64,000 nt of DNA from Mycolicibacterium sp. P1-18 (lineage in GTDB: Bacteria; Actinomycetota; Actinomycetes; Mycobacteriales; Mycobacteriaceae), in the NCBI RefSeq assembly GCF_008329535.1, contig NZ_NPKR01000002.1:682001-746000 (forward strand), given 5' to 3'. Numbering within the stretch: position 1 is the first letter of the stretch; every line of letters starts with the position of its first letter. Under the pieces are notes generated by a model. That model was given only the letters and a program-made list of their open reading frames with translations. It was not told where the DNA came from and searched no databases. Made by a program: the position numbers and the translations under genes. Positions 27,822 to 36,186 of the stretch are shown one piece after another.

Positions 27822-29168
27822 CTATTCGACGGTGCCGACGAGGCCCATGTCGGCCAACGCCCGGGCGAACGACTCGCGCAACGCCGCGCGGGTGTTCGTG
27901 CCGCCGACCACCCAGCTGCCGACGGTGACGAACACACGGCGATCCGTCCGCCCCGACCCCATGAACAACATGCCACCCATGCGGTCGAGGATCGTCGTGG
28001 TGATCTTCGGTTCGAGCATCCGCAGCGTGAGGTAGTCGGCCTCGGTCCCGTCGGGGCGGTTGGTCTCCGGTGCGAGCACGCCGAGGTTGGAGCACCCGAT
28101 GGGATTGCCCACCTGCTGCACCAGGCCCTCGAGCCGGCGGACCAGGAACGCGGGCGTCAGCGGCACCAGCGCCAGCGGTCCCAGGAGTTCGTTGGGCGTG
28201 TCGGCCAGGGCGGTCAGCGCGTCCCTGAGGTCGGTGCGCACCCGGCCGAGATCGGAGGTGACCGTGCTCGGGTCGACGGTCACGGTGGTCGCGGTCAGCG
28301 CGTTCGCGCGGGTGTCACCCGGCGTGCGCTCGCTGACCGGCAGCGACACCCGCACCATGCCGTCGTCGTCGACGCGCCCCAGGATCTGGCCGAGGCGGGC
28401 GCTCAGCCCGACGAACAACGAGTTACTGCTGCCGCCAAGCTCTTTCGCCCGACGGTCCCACTGCTCGACGTCGAAGAAGACCGCCGAGTTGGGCACCACG
28501 ACCTCACCGGACTCCGCACCGGCCACGCGTCGGGTGCGCGGCTTGCCACCCGACTTCATCGACGTGGATAGCCCCTCACTCTCCTTCCTGGCCACCCGCA
28601 CCGCCGAGACCACCGCCTTCGCCATCTCGGGCACGTCCCGCAGCGCCCGTCGACCGTCCTCGCGCACCGCCTGCCGGCGCGGCCGGTACCCGGGTGGCGG
28701 ATAGCCGAGGTCGCGGCGAACCCCTCCCACCGCGTCGACGATGGCGTCGATGATGGCCTTTGCGTCGCCGACCGAGTGGGACACGATCAGGGTCACCGCC
28801 GTGCCGCCACCGGTCAGGGGCTGCACGCCGAGATGCCATGCGGGCCCGTACTGGGGGTCGATCGGCAGCCGGAGCCGTTCGTCGGCCCAGGTCCACACCT
28901 CGGCCCTCGGCCGGTCCTCCGCGGCGATCTCGACGGTGGGCGGCCCGGGAGCCGCGACCCAGCGGTCCCGGCCGAACGGCAGTGCCGATCGCTCGATGTG
29001 CCGGCCCAGCAGCCCGTAGCCGAGGTTGGCGTGGAAGCGCCGCAGCCCGTCCAGGTCGACGGCCCGCTCGTAGATCCAGGTGAACTGGATCAGGGGGCCG
29101 CGGCCGAGCGCCCGCAACGCGAGGAAGGAGCCCTGGTCGATGTAGGCGAGCGTATTGTCCACTGCCAC
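27822..29168 (-). CDS. Third HxxxD acyltransferase-like paralogue
   Basis: 448 residues from GTG 29168; an in-frame GTG two codons later is an alternative. The N-terminus LAYIDQGSFLALRALGR and the FGRDRW block closely parallel the tandem pair at 8.8-11.5 kb. The motif SHSVGDA has His131 and Asp135, but the Gly after the Asp is replaced by Ala. A basic, Ser/Gly-rich linker lies near residues 200-225. It sits with DUF2505-like and S4 genes, not inside the lipid locus, so it may be the ancestral copy or act elsewhere. It is a WS/DGAT-PapA superfamily member with unknown substrate. Confidence 0.7.
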   Translation of the reverse strand: MAVDNTLAYIDQGSFLALRALGRGPLIQFTWIYERAVDLDGLRRFHANLGYGLLGRHIERSALPFGRDRWVAAPGPPTVEIAAEDRPRAEVWTWADERLRLPIDPQYGPAWHLGVQPLTGGGTAVTLIVSHSVGDAKAIIDAIVDAVGGVRRDLGYPPPGYRPRRQAVREDGRRALRDVPEMAKAVVSAVRVARKESEGLSTSMKSGGKPRTRRVAGAESGEVVVPNSAVFFDVEQWDRRAKELGGSSNSLFVGLSARLGQILGRVDDDGMVRVSLPVSERTPGDTRANALTATTVTVDPSTVTSDLGRVRTDLRDALTALADTPNELLGPLALVPLTPAFLVRRLEGLVQQVGNPIGCSNLGVLAPETNRPDGTEADYLTLRMLEPKITTTILDRMGGMLFMGSGRTDRRVFVTVGSWVVGGTNTRAALRESFARALADMGLVGTVE

Positions 29169-29182
29169 ATGCTAAGCGCCGC

Positions 29183-29677
29183 TCAGCGCGGCTCGGACAG
29201 CCAGGCGTCGGTGACGGTGACGACGTCGACGATCCCGTTGGCGAGTTGTCCCGCGACGAACGTGGCGATCGGCCCGCCGATCAGCGGCACGTTGACCTTC
29301 ACCGTGGCGGTGCCGGTCAGTCGGGTGCCCGGCCCGTCGGGGGTCAGCTCCACCGCGCCGCGACCGGACATGGGCGTCCTGGGCGCGTCGACGGTGATCT
29401 CGCCGTGGACCGTGCCGTCGTCGGCGGCGAACCACTCCTCGCGCTGCACGATCTCCAGCGACGCCAGGCGCAGCCGTCGAATCGGGTCGGGCAGCTGGTC
29501 GCCGCCGAAGCGCATGGTCATCGCCACGGTGATCCGGCCGGCGGGGTCCGTCGTCAGAGCATCCAGGGTCGGCGAACCCGCTTCGAAGGCACCCAGGCGA
29601 GCGCGCCAGTACCGGTCGTCCTCGAACGCACCCAGAATGCGTTCCAGTGAATGCGGCGACGCCGCGGTCAAGGGCAT
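29183..29677 (-). CDS. DUF2505-like (SRPBCC fold) protein
   Basis: 164 residues starting MPLTAASPHSLERILGAFEDDRYW, which is the typical beginning of DUF2505 proteins, a helix-grip/SRPBCC-type family common in mycobacteria. The remaining sequence is a run of beta strands (ITVAMTMRFG, GRGAVELTPDG, TRLTGTATVKVNVP) and a C-terminal helix, as expected for a lipid- or hydrophobic-ligand-binding pocket. A GTG four codons upstream (29689) is an alternative start. It is followed after 14 bases by the acyltransferase-like gene on the same strand, suggesting a shared transcript. The ligand is unknown. Confidence 0.65.
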   Translation of the reverse strand: MPLTAASPHSLERILGAFEDDRYWRARLGAFEAGSPTLDALTTDPAGRITVAMTMRFGGDQLPDPIRRLRLASLEIVQREEWFAADDGTVHGEITVDAPRTPMSGRGAVELTPDGPGTRLTGTATVKVNVPLIGGPIATFVAGQLANGIVDVVTVTDAWLSEPR

Positions 29678-29758
29678 CGAACGCAGCACGCGACGCCCCC
29701 GCCAATTAGTCGTGGTCGAACGGCGTGGTCATTCGAATTCGAATGCCAGTCGACGCGC

Positions 29759-30313
29759 TCAGATGAACGGAATCCCGGGGGTCAAATCCGGTGGTGGCGG
29801 AAGTCCGAGCGGGTTGAGCGGGTTGATCGACGGCGGGGGAGGCAACTGCGGTGCGGGCAGCGCGGCGGCCAGGTTGGGCACCGCGGCAGCGGCCGCGCCG
29901 CCACCGAAGCCGCCGATCTGCGGCTGCACGGCGAAGTTCAGGTTCGGCACCAGGCCGAGTCCGACGCTTGGCAGCACCACGTCGGGCAGGTTCACGGTGC
30001 CCAGAGACGGGATTCCACCAGGTAGACCGCCCAATCCACCGACGCCACCGGCGCCGCCGGCCAGCGAGGGCGGAGGCGGCAGGGCCTGCAGCTGCTTGCT
30101 GATCCCGGCCACCAGGTCGACGCACTGGTGATTCTCTTCGTCCACGATGGTGCCGTCGGGGCAGTTGAGGCCCTTGTCGGCCTTGGCCGAATCGGATCCC
30201 GAGTCGGCATGGCTGATGGCAGGAACGACGACGGTCCCGTAGAGCAGGGGGCCTACGGCGAGAGCCGAGCCGGACGCGAGGGTCAGCAGCGCTCGCTTCA
30301 ATCGGACGGTCAT
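29759..30313 (-). CDS. Secreted Pro/Gly-rich protein
   Basis: 184 residues. A signal peptide is clear: basic MTVRLKR, hydrophobic core ALLTLASGSALAVGPLL, and a likely cleavage after SHA near residue 35. After a short acidic segment comes CPDGTIVDEENHQC, where two Cys could form a disulphide. The rest is low complexity: Gly-rich (GGAGGVGGLGGLPGG) and Pro/Leu-rich (LPPPPSINPLNPLGLPPPP) and ends in PFI. The ATG at 30313 has AAGGAA upstream. It looks like an exported cell-wall protein; I do not recognise a named family. Confidence 0.68.
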   Translation of the reverse strand: MTVRLKRALLTLASGSALAVGPLLYGTVVVPAISHADSGSDSAKADKGLNCPDGTIVDEENHQCVDLVAGISKQLQALPPPPSLAGGAGGVGGLGGLPGGIPSLGTVNLPDVVLPSVGLGLVPNLNFAVQPQIGGFGGGAAAAAVPNLAAALPAPQLPPPPSINPLNPLGLPPPPDLTPGIPFI

Positions 30314-30477
30314 GTAATTCCTTGCTGAAATAGACGCAATGAACGAATCGAATTGAGTGTAGACAATTGTTCGGTCGCTGCCCACCGCTGACCGAATACG
30401 GGCAAATGGAATGTTTGCGCATCCGCTCGTGGGCTGGTCAGGCTGCCCTCGATGCGTGGCGGATCGGGCGCGCGCCC

Positions 30478-30483
30478 TAGCAT
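30478..30483 (+). promoter_or_regulatory. Putative -10 of dinB1 (TAGCAT), leaderless spacing
   Basis: TAGCAT ends seven bases before the dinB1 ATG at 30491 and there is no ribosome site, so a leaderless mRNA is likely. Confidence 0.4.
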
Positions 30484-30490
30484 CGCCTTC

Positions 30491-31846
30491 ATGGAGGGGC
30501 GCTGGGTCCTGCACTTCGACATGGATGCGTTCTTCGCCTCGGTCGAGCAGTTGACGCGACCGACCCTGCGCGGCCGGCCCGTTCTGGTCGGCGGGCTCGG
30601 TGGCCGGGGCGTGGTGGCGGGGGCGAGTTACGAGTCGCGCGTCTACGGCGCCCGGTCGGCCATGCCCATGCATCAGGCCCGCCGGATGGTCGGACCCGCG
30701 GCCGTGGTGTTGCCACCGCGCGGCGTCGTCTACGGGGTGGCCAGCGGCAAGGTTCTCGACACCGTGCGCGCGATGGTCCCGGTTCTCGAGCAGCTGTCGT
30801 TCGACGAGGCGTTCGGCGAACCGGCCGAGCTGGTGGGAGCCGACGCCGCCGAGGTGCGCCGATTCTGCGAGGAACTGCGCGCCCGGGTGCTCGCGGAGAC
30901 GGGGCTGATCGCGTCGGTCGGCGCCGGTTCCGGCAAGCAGCTCGCCAAGATCGCCTCCGACCTGGCCAAGCCCGACGGCATCCGCGTCGTGCCCCGCGAC
31001 GAGGAACGCGCGCTGCTGGCCGGGCTGCCGGTGCGCCGGCTGTGGGGAATCGGGCCGGTCGCGGAGGAGAGGTTGCACCGTCTGGGCGTCGACACCGTCG
31101 GCGCGCTGGCGGCGCTGAGTGCCTCCGAGGTCGCCGACATCCTCGGCGGCACCGTCGGGCCCGCGCTGCACCTGCTGGCCAGGGGCGTCGACGACCGGCC
31201 CGTGGCGGAACGGTTGGGCGCCAAGCAGATCAGCGCCGAGTCGACCTTCGCGGCCGACCTGATCACGCTCGATCAGCTGCGTGACGCGACCGGCCCCATC
31301 GCCGAGCACGCGCACGCGCGCCTGCTCCGCGACGGCCGGGGCGCGCGCACCGTCACCGTGAAGCTGAAGAAGTCCGACATGAGCACGCTGACCCGCTCGG
31401 CGACCCTGCCGTACGCGACCGCGGACCCGGCCACGCTGATCGGCACCGCCCGCCGGCTGCTGCTCGACCCGGTCGAGATCGGGCCCGTCAGGCTGCTCGG
31501 CGTGGGGTTCTCCGGACTGTCCGACGTCCTGCAGGAGTCGTTGTTCCCCGACCTCGACCAGACCCTCGAGGCGTCCGTCGGTCACGACGCCGGCCCGGTG
31601 ACCGGAACCCCGGCGCCCGCCGCCGAGGGGTGGCGCATCGGTGACGACGTCACCCACTCCGCCTTCGGGCACGGCTGGGTGCAGGGCGCCGGGCACGGCG
31701 TGATGACGGTGCGCTTCGAGACCCGCGCGACCGGACCGGGACTGGCGCACACGATGCCCCACGACAGTCCCGACGTGGCGCGGGCCAACCCGGTGGACAG
31801 CCTCGACTGGCCGGACTACGTCGCCGCGATGGCCCAGGCGGAGTGA
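30491..31846 (+). CDS. dinB1: Y-family DNA polymerase IV (DinB1/DinX)
   Basis: 451 residues, translesion DNA polymerase. Metal-binding acidic residues are visible in [13 protein letters not shown] (Asp10) and LSFDEAF (Asp105-Glu106); YGARSAMP is the fingers motif and helix-hairpin-helix sequences lie near 165-200. QESLFP near residue 348 is a sliding-clamp binding motif. The last 80 residues ([16 protein letters not shown]...) form an extension also found in the M. tuberculosis DinX protein. The start at 30491 ([12 protein letters not shown]) fits the family; a longer frame upstream overlaps the promoter. It lies between a secreted protein (divergent) and ansA (convergent), the order seen around ileS in mycobacteria. 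It can copy damaged templates with low fidelity. Confidence 0.92.
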   Translation: MEGRWVLHFDMDAFFASVEQLTRPTLRGRPVLVGGLGGRGVVAGASYESRVYGARSAMPMHQARRMVGPAAVVLPPRGVVYGVASGKVLDTVRAMVPVLEQLSFDEAFGEPAELVGADAAEVRRFCEELRARVLAETGLIASVGAGSGKQLAKIASDLAKPDGIRVVPRDEERALLAGLPVRRLWGIGPVAEERLHRLGVDTVGALAALSASEVADILGGTVGPALHLLARGVDDRPVAERLGAKQISAESTFAADLITLDQLRDATGPIAEHAHARLLRDGRGARTVTVKLKKSDMSTLTRSATLPYATADPATLIGTARRLLLDPVEIGPVRLLGVGFSGLSDVLQESLFPDLDQTLEASVGHDAGPVTGTPAPAAEGWRIGDDVTHSAFGHGWVQGAGHGVMTVRFETRATGPGLAHTMPHDSPDVARANPVDSLDWPDYVAAMAQAE

Positions 31847-31852
31847 CCGGCG

Positions 31853-32788
31853 CTACCGCACGTCGGCCGGCCGCACGTCCGGCACGTCGCCCCATCGGGC
31901 GAACACGTCGCCGACCACTTCTCCGGCGGCCAGCGCGGCCATCAGCAGGACGCGCGACTGCGGCGGCGGCAGCGTCGTCGCCACCACGGCCCCGGCGTCG
32001 ACCAGCATGCGGCCCGGCCCGTACCCCACCGTGACGCGCGCACCGGGCACCCGGCTGGAGAGCACGACCTCGACGCCGGCTGCCCGGACCTGCCGGACAC
32101 CGTCGACCACCGCGGCGCCCGCATTTCCGGATCCAAGGGACTCCAGCACGACGCCCCGGGCCCCCGCCGCGACGCACGCGTCGAGCGCCACCGCGTCGCT
32201 GCCGGCGTAGGTGGCGACGACGTCGACCCGGGGTGCCCGGGCCGCCGACAGTGCGCCGAGCGTCGCCCGCGGCCGGGCACGCGGAATCACGTCGACGCCC
32301 ACGAAGCCGGCCCCGGTCTTGGTGAGGCCCAGCGGTTGCCAGATCGTGCCGGCCAGCGTCACGACGACGCCGATTCCCCTGGCGTCGGGATTCGCGGCGA
32401 GCGTCACGGCGTCGTGCAGGTTGGCGGGTCCGTCGGCGTCGGGCGCGTCGGCGCTGCGCATGGCGCCGGTCAGCACCACGGGCAGGTCACCGCCGTGAGT
32501 GAGTTCGAGCCAGAGCGCCGTCTCCTCCATCGTGTCGGTGCCGTGGGTGATCACCACTCCGTCGGCGCCGGCCTCGGTCGCCGCGGCCACCGCCGCGCTC
32601 ATCCGGTCCCAGTCCGACGGCACCAGCTCGGAACTGTCCACCGCCATCAGGTCGACGACCTCGACGTCGACGTCGAGACGTAGGCCCGCGGTGAGGTCGT
32701 CACCGGTCTGGGTGGGGCGCGCGACGCCGTCGGCGCCGGTGCTGGTGGCGATGGTGCCGCCGGTGGTGACGACGACGACCCGGCTCAT
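31853..32788 (-). CDS. ansA: L-asparaginase
   Basis: 311 residues, hydrolysing L-asparagine to aspartate and ammonia. Both active-site blocks are present: [10 protein letters not shown] near the N-terminus (first catalytic Thr) and [13 protein letters not shown] around residue 85 with the Thr-Asp pair. A C-terminal domain with [12 protein letters not shown] and [11 protein letters not shown] completes the type I/II fold. The ATG at 32788 ([11 protein letters not shown]) places the active-site loop right at the N-terminus, with no signal peptide, so a cytosolic enzyme is expected. It converges with dinB1 (six bases) and diverges from lspA. Nitrogen assimilation and acid resistance are known roles in M. 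tuberculosis. Confidence 0.9.
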   Translation of the reverse strand: MSRVVVVTTGGTIATSTGADGVARPTQTGDDLTAGLRLDVDVEVVDLMAVDSSELVPSDWDRMSAAVAAATEAGADGVVITHGTDTMEETALWLELTHGGDLPVVLTGAMRSADAPDADGPANLHDAVTLAANPDARGIGVVVTLAGTIWQPLGLTKTGAGFVGVDVIPRARPRATLGALSAARAPRVDVVATYAGSDAVALDACVAAGARGVVLESLGSGNAGAAVVDGVRQVRAAGVEVVLSSRVPGARVTVGYGPGRMLVDAGAVVATTLPPPQSRVLLMAALAAGEVVGDVFARWGDVPDVRPADVR

Positions 32789-32861
32789 CCGGTGACGGCC
32801 CACGGGCCCGCTTCGCTCATGCGGCGATTGTTCACCATGGAACCTTTGGGATGATGGGCGC

Positions 32862-33509
32862 GTGACTGACGAATCAACGGGATCGACGGAGTCCGCAACC
32901 GCGGGCGACGACACCGACGCACCGCCGCGGCGGCGTCGACTGCGCCTGTTGCTCTCGGTCGCCTCCGTCGTGCTGTTCCTCGACGTGGTGACGAAGGTGC
33001 TGGCGGTGCGGTGGCTGACCCCCCAGCAACCGGTGTCCATCATCGGTGACACGGTGACGTGGACCCTGGTGCGCAACTCGGGCGCCGCGTTCTCGATGGG
33101 CACCAGTTACACCTGGGTGTTGACGCTGGTCGCAACCGGCGTGGTCATCGGCATCATCTGGATGGGCCGACGCCTGGTGTCGCCGTGGTGGGCCCTCGGG
33201 CTCGGCATGATCCTCGGCGGGGCACTCGGCAACCTGGTCGACCGGTTCTTCCGGTCCCCGGGTCCGCTGCGCGGTCACGTCGTGGACTTCCTGTCGATCG
33301 GGTGGTGGCCGGTGTTCAACGTCGCCGACCCGGCCGTGGTGGGAGGGGCGATCCTGTTGGTGGCGCTGTCGTTGTTCGGCTACGACTTTGATACCGAGGG
33401 GAGGCGTCAGCCGGACCGAGCATCGGACACCGAGGGACGGCGCCAGCCCGAGGCGTCCGAGAAGACCACCGCCGGTCAGCCTGCCGAAGCCGATACCGAG
33501 AGGGACTGA
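32862..33509 (+). CDS. lspA: Lipoprotein signal peptidase II
   Basis: 215 residues, an aspartic protease of the inner membrane that removes the signal peptide from prolipoproteins. It has four membrane segments between residues about 25 and 175. Catalytic Asp127 lies in GNLVDRFF and Asp156 in FNVADPAV. The N-terminal 25 and the C-terminal 40 residues are hydrophilic extensions; the tail contains the octapeptide DTEGRRQP twice. GTG 32862 is the only start that keeps the first hydrophilic block. It overlaps rluD by one base (TGATG), so the two are co-translated. The order ansA/lspA/rluD matches other mycobacteria. Confidence 0.92.
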   Translation: MTDESTGSTESATAGDDTDAPPRRRRLRLLLSVASVVLFLDVVTKVLAVRWLTPQQPVSIIGDTVTWTLVRNSGAAFSMGTSYTWVLTLVATGVVIGIIWMGRRLVSPWWALGLGMILGGALGNLVDRFFRSPGPLRGHVVDFLSIGWWPVFNVADPAVVGGAILLVALSLFGYDFDTEGRRQPDRASDTEGRRQPEASEKTTAGQPAEADTERD

Positions 33510-34438
33510 TGACGACCCGGTCCATGCCGGTGCCGGAGGGGCTCGCGGGAATGCGGGTGGACGCCGGCTTGGCGCGGCTTCTCGGGTTGTCCCGTACCGC
33601 TGCGGCGACGTTGGCCGAAGACGGCGGCGTGGACGTCGACGGCACCGCGGTGGGCAAGTCCGACCGCCTGGTCGCGGGCGCGTGGCTGGAGGTGCGCCTG
33701 CCGGAAGCGCCTGCGCCGCTGGACAATCCACCGGTCGAGATCGAGGGGATGGACATCCTGTACGCCGACGACGACATCGTCGCCGTCGACAAGCCGGCCG
33801 GGGTCGCCGCGCACGCGTCGGTCGGGTGGACCGGCCCCACGGTGCTCGGCGGGCTGGCCGCCGCGGGCTTCCGGATCACCACCTCGGGGGTGCCGGAGCG
33901 CAAGGGCATCGTGCAGCGTCTGGACGTCGGCACGTCCGGCGTCATGGTGGTGGCGATCTCCGAGCACGCGTACACGGTGCTCAAGCGCGCCTTCAAGGAG
34001 CGCACCGTCGAGAAGCGGTACAGCGCGCTGGTGCAGGGGCATCCCGATCCGTCCAGCGGCACCATCGACGCACCCATCGGCCGGCACCGCAGCAACGACT
34101 GGAAGTTCGCCGTCAGCGAGGGCGGCAGGAACAGCGTCACCCACTACGACACGGTGGAGGCGTTCGCGGCCGCCAGCCTGCTCGACGTGCACCTGGAGAC
34201 CGGCCGCACGCACCAGATCCGCGTGCACTTCTCGGCGCTGCACCACCCGTGCTGCGGCGACATGACCTACGGCGCCGACCCCACCCTGGCGAAGCGGCTC
34301 GGCCTGGAGCGCCAGTGGCTGCACGCCCGCCAGCTGGCGTTCGCGCACCCCGCCGACGGCCGCCGCGTCGAGATCACCAGCCCGTACCCGGCCGACCTGC
34401 AGCACGCGCTCGACGTCTTGCGGCACCACGACTCGTGA
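33509..34438 (+). CDS. rluD: RluD-type rRNA pseudouridine synthase
   Basis: 309 residues. An N-terminal S4 RNA-binding domain (about residues 15-70) is followed by the RluA/RluD catalytic domain. The catalytic Asp is in [13 protein letters not shown] near residue 135, and [12 protein letters not shown] near 230 is the second family motif. It should convert specific uridines of 23S rRNA to pseudouridine. Its ATG overlaps the lspA stop and its own stop overlaps the rarD GTG, giving a three-gene coupled unit. Site specificity within the RluA family cannot be read from sequence alone. Confidence 0.88.
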   Translation: MTTRSMPVPEGLAGMRVDAGLARLLGLSRTAAATLAEDGGVDVDGTAVGKSDRLVAGAWLEVRLPEAPAPLDNPPVEIEGMDILYADDDIVAVDKPAGVAAHASVGWTGPTVLGGLAAAGFRITTSGVPERKGIVQRLDVGTSGVMVVAISEHAYTVLKRAFKERTVEKRYSALVQGHPDPSSGTIDAPIGRHRSNDWKFAVSEGGRNSVTHYDTVEAFAAASLLDVHLETGRTHQIRVHFSALHHPCCGDMTYGADPTLAKRLGLERQWLHARQLAFAHPADGRRVEITSPYPADLQHALDVLRHHDS

Positions 34439-35337
34439 GTGACGGCTCGGCCGCCGCGACGCGCCGGCGCTCCGGCATGTTCGCGGGCATCGGCGCATAC
34501 GTGTGGTGGGGGCTGTGCCCGGGCTTCTTCCCGCTGCTGCTGCCCGCCGGCTCGTTGGAGGTGCTCGCCCACCGGATCGTCTGGAGCGCGGTGTGTCTGT
34601 GCGGGGTCCTCGCGGTCGCCGGTCGGTTCGGCGACCTGCGCACGCTCGGCGGCCGGACGTGGTTGTTGCTGCTGGCCGCGTCGGCGTTGATCTCGGTCAA
34701 CTGGGGGATCTACATCTGGGCGGCGACCAACGGCCACGTCGTCGACGCGGCGCTGGGGTACTTCGTGACACCGCTGGTCACGGTCGCGCTAGGCGTGCTG
34801 GTGTTCCGCGAGCGCATCGGGCGCTGGCAGCTCGCCGCCCTGGGGCTGGCCGTCGTGGCGGTGGTGGTGTTGACCGCGGAGGTGGGGGAGCCGCCGTACG
34901 TGGCGGTCGGGCTGGCCATCTCGTTCGGGTTGTACGGCCTGGTGAAGAAGGTGGTGGTGGCCGACCCCAGGGTCAGCGTCGCCGTCGAAACCCTGCTCGC
35001 GTTGCCGTTGGCCGGCGGTTACCTCGTCGTGCTCCAGCTCCTCGGGCAGGGCCACGTGGTTGGCTACGGCGCGGGCCACGCGGCTCTGCTGGTGCTGGCC
35101 GGTCCGGTGACGGCCGTGCCGCTGCTGCTCTTCGCCGCCGGGGCGCAGCGGCTGCCGATGGTGACGATGGGCCTGCTGTTCTACTTGAACCCGGCGCTGC
35201 AGATGGCCTGGGGCGTGTTCGTCGCCCACGAGCCGATGCCACTCGGGCGATGGATCGGATTCGGACTGATCTGGGTCGCGCTCGGGGTTCTGACCGTAGG
35301 CTCTATGCGCCGCCGCGAGGCGTCGCCCGTTCCGTAG
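34435..35337 (+). CDS. rarD: EamA/RarD-family transporter
   Basis: 300 residues with about ten hydrophobic segments in two EamA repeats. [21 protein letters not shown] at the N-terminus and [15 protein letters not shown] pattern ([11 protein letters not shown]) are RarD signatures. The C-terminal half includes [24 protein letters not shown] 34435 overlaps the rluD stop (GTGA). RarD proteins are inner-membrane permeases of the drug/metabolite transporter superfamily; the substrate is unknown. An inverted repeat 60 bases after the stop may end the transcript. Confidence 0.85.
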   Translation: MSDGSAAATRRRSGMFAGIGAYVWWGLCPGFFPLLLPAGSLEVLAHRIVWSAVCLCGVLAVAGRFGDLRTLGGRTWLLLLAASALISVNWGIYIWAATNGHVVDAALGYFVTPLVTVALGVLVFRERIGRWQLAALGLAVVAVVVLTAEVGEPPYVAVGLAISFGLYGLVKKVVVADPRVSVAVETLLALPLAGGYLVVLQLLGQGHVVGYGAGHAALLVLAGPVTAVPLLLFAAGAQRLPMVTMGLLFYLNPALQMAWGVFVAHEPMPLGRWIGFGLIWVALGVLTVGSMRRREASPVP

Positions 35338-35396
35338 CCCGGCGAACACCGGTTACCCACGGCGGCCCCGCGATATTGACGGTCGGCGACAGAATC

Positions 35397-35435
35397 ATGG
35401 CCCGCCAACAGGGATGATGTTCCGTCGCGGGCCAT
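35397..35435 (+). terminator. Inverted repeat after rarD, terminator or tetR operator
   Basis: ATGGCCCGC (35397-35405) and GCGGGCCAT (35427-35435) are perfect 9-base arms around a 21-base loop, 60 bases after rarD and 41 before tetR. There is only a weak T-rich run afterwards (GATTTTGGG), so an intrinsic terminator is uncertain. Binding by the TetR protein encoded next door is the other reading. Confidence 0.35.
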
Positions 35436-35475
35436 CAGTTGATTTTGGGACAGCAATGCCCTACGGTTTGCCGTC

Positions 35476-36174
35476 ATGGCTCAGGGTGACGATCATGCGG
35501 TCGCGGCCCGCCGGCGAGGCCGTCCCGTCAACTCGGATTCCGTCGAGACGCGCAACCGCATCCTTCGCGCCAGTCGACAGGTGATCAACGAGCGCGGGTA
35601 CCAGGCCGCCACCTTTCAGGCCATCGCCGTGGCCGCGGGACTGAGCCGGCCGACGCTGCACTACTACTTCGCCTCCCGCGAGGAGATCTATCAGAGCCTG
35701 GTCGTCGAGGCGGGCACGCTGGTCGCCGAGTTGGTCGAGCGGGCTCGGCGGCCCGGCACCCTGGCGACCCAGTTCACCGCCCTCGTCGACGCCGTCCGCG
35801 AGGCCGACGCCCGCGACCGCTCGCAGATCGCGTTCATCGTCAGCGCCCGGCTGGAGTCGGCCAGGAACACCGAACTGCGTGCCTATGCGCGGACCGGACT
35901 GCACGACTTCCTCTCGTCGCTGGTGAGCGCCGCGCGGGATCGTGGCGAGCTGGCCGACGGCGTCCCGGTCGCGACGGTCGTCGACGTGTTGTACGCCATG
36001 CTCCTCGGCGTGGTCTTCTACGCCGGGTTCGTCGATGACGTCGACGACATGTTCCCGATCGCCTCCGAGGTGGGTCGTCTGGTGTCGGGCGGGCTGGGCT
36101 CCGGGGGCCGAATCTCGGCGACTCGCTGCGACACGAACGACGACACGCCGAGCGTCGTCGGAGGCCCGCTTTAG
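35476..36174 (+). CDS. TetR-family transcriptional regulator
   Basis: 232 residues. The N-terminal HTH (residues about 30-75) has the family pattern NRILRASRQVINERGYQAAT, then AAGLSRPTLHYYFASREEIY. The helical C-terminal ligand-binding domain follows to about residue 200, with hydrophobic DVLYAMLLGVVFYAGF. A 30-residue polar tail ends the protein. The neighbours (rarD upstream, dnaE1 13 bases downstream) do not reveal a target. The dnaE1 -10 overlaps its stop, so dnaE1 is probably independent. The inverted repeat upstream could be its own operator. Confidence 0.82.
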   Translation: MAQGDDHAVAARRRGRPVNSDSVETRNRILRASRQVINERGYQAATFQAIAVAAGLSRPTLHYYFASREEIYQSLVVEAGTLVAELVERARRPGTLATQFTALVDAVREADARDRSQIAFIVSARLESARNTELRAYARTGLHDFLSSLVSAARDRGELADGVPVATVVDVLYAMLLGVVFYAGFVDDVDDMFPIASEVGRLVSGGLGSGGRISATRCDTNDDTPSVVGGPL

Positions 36175-36177
36175 ACT
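36172..36177 (+). promoter_or_regulatory. Putative -10 of dnaE1 (TAGACT) inside the tetR stop
   Basis: TAGACT matches TANNNT and includes the tetR TAG stop. It ends nine bases before the dnaE1 ATG, and there is no ribosome site, so a near-leaderless dnaE1 mRNA is likely. Confidence 0.35.
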
Positions 36178-36186
36178 GGCTGCCCT

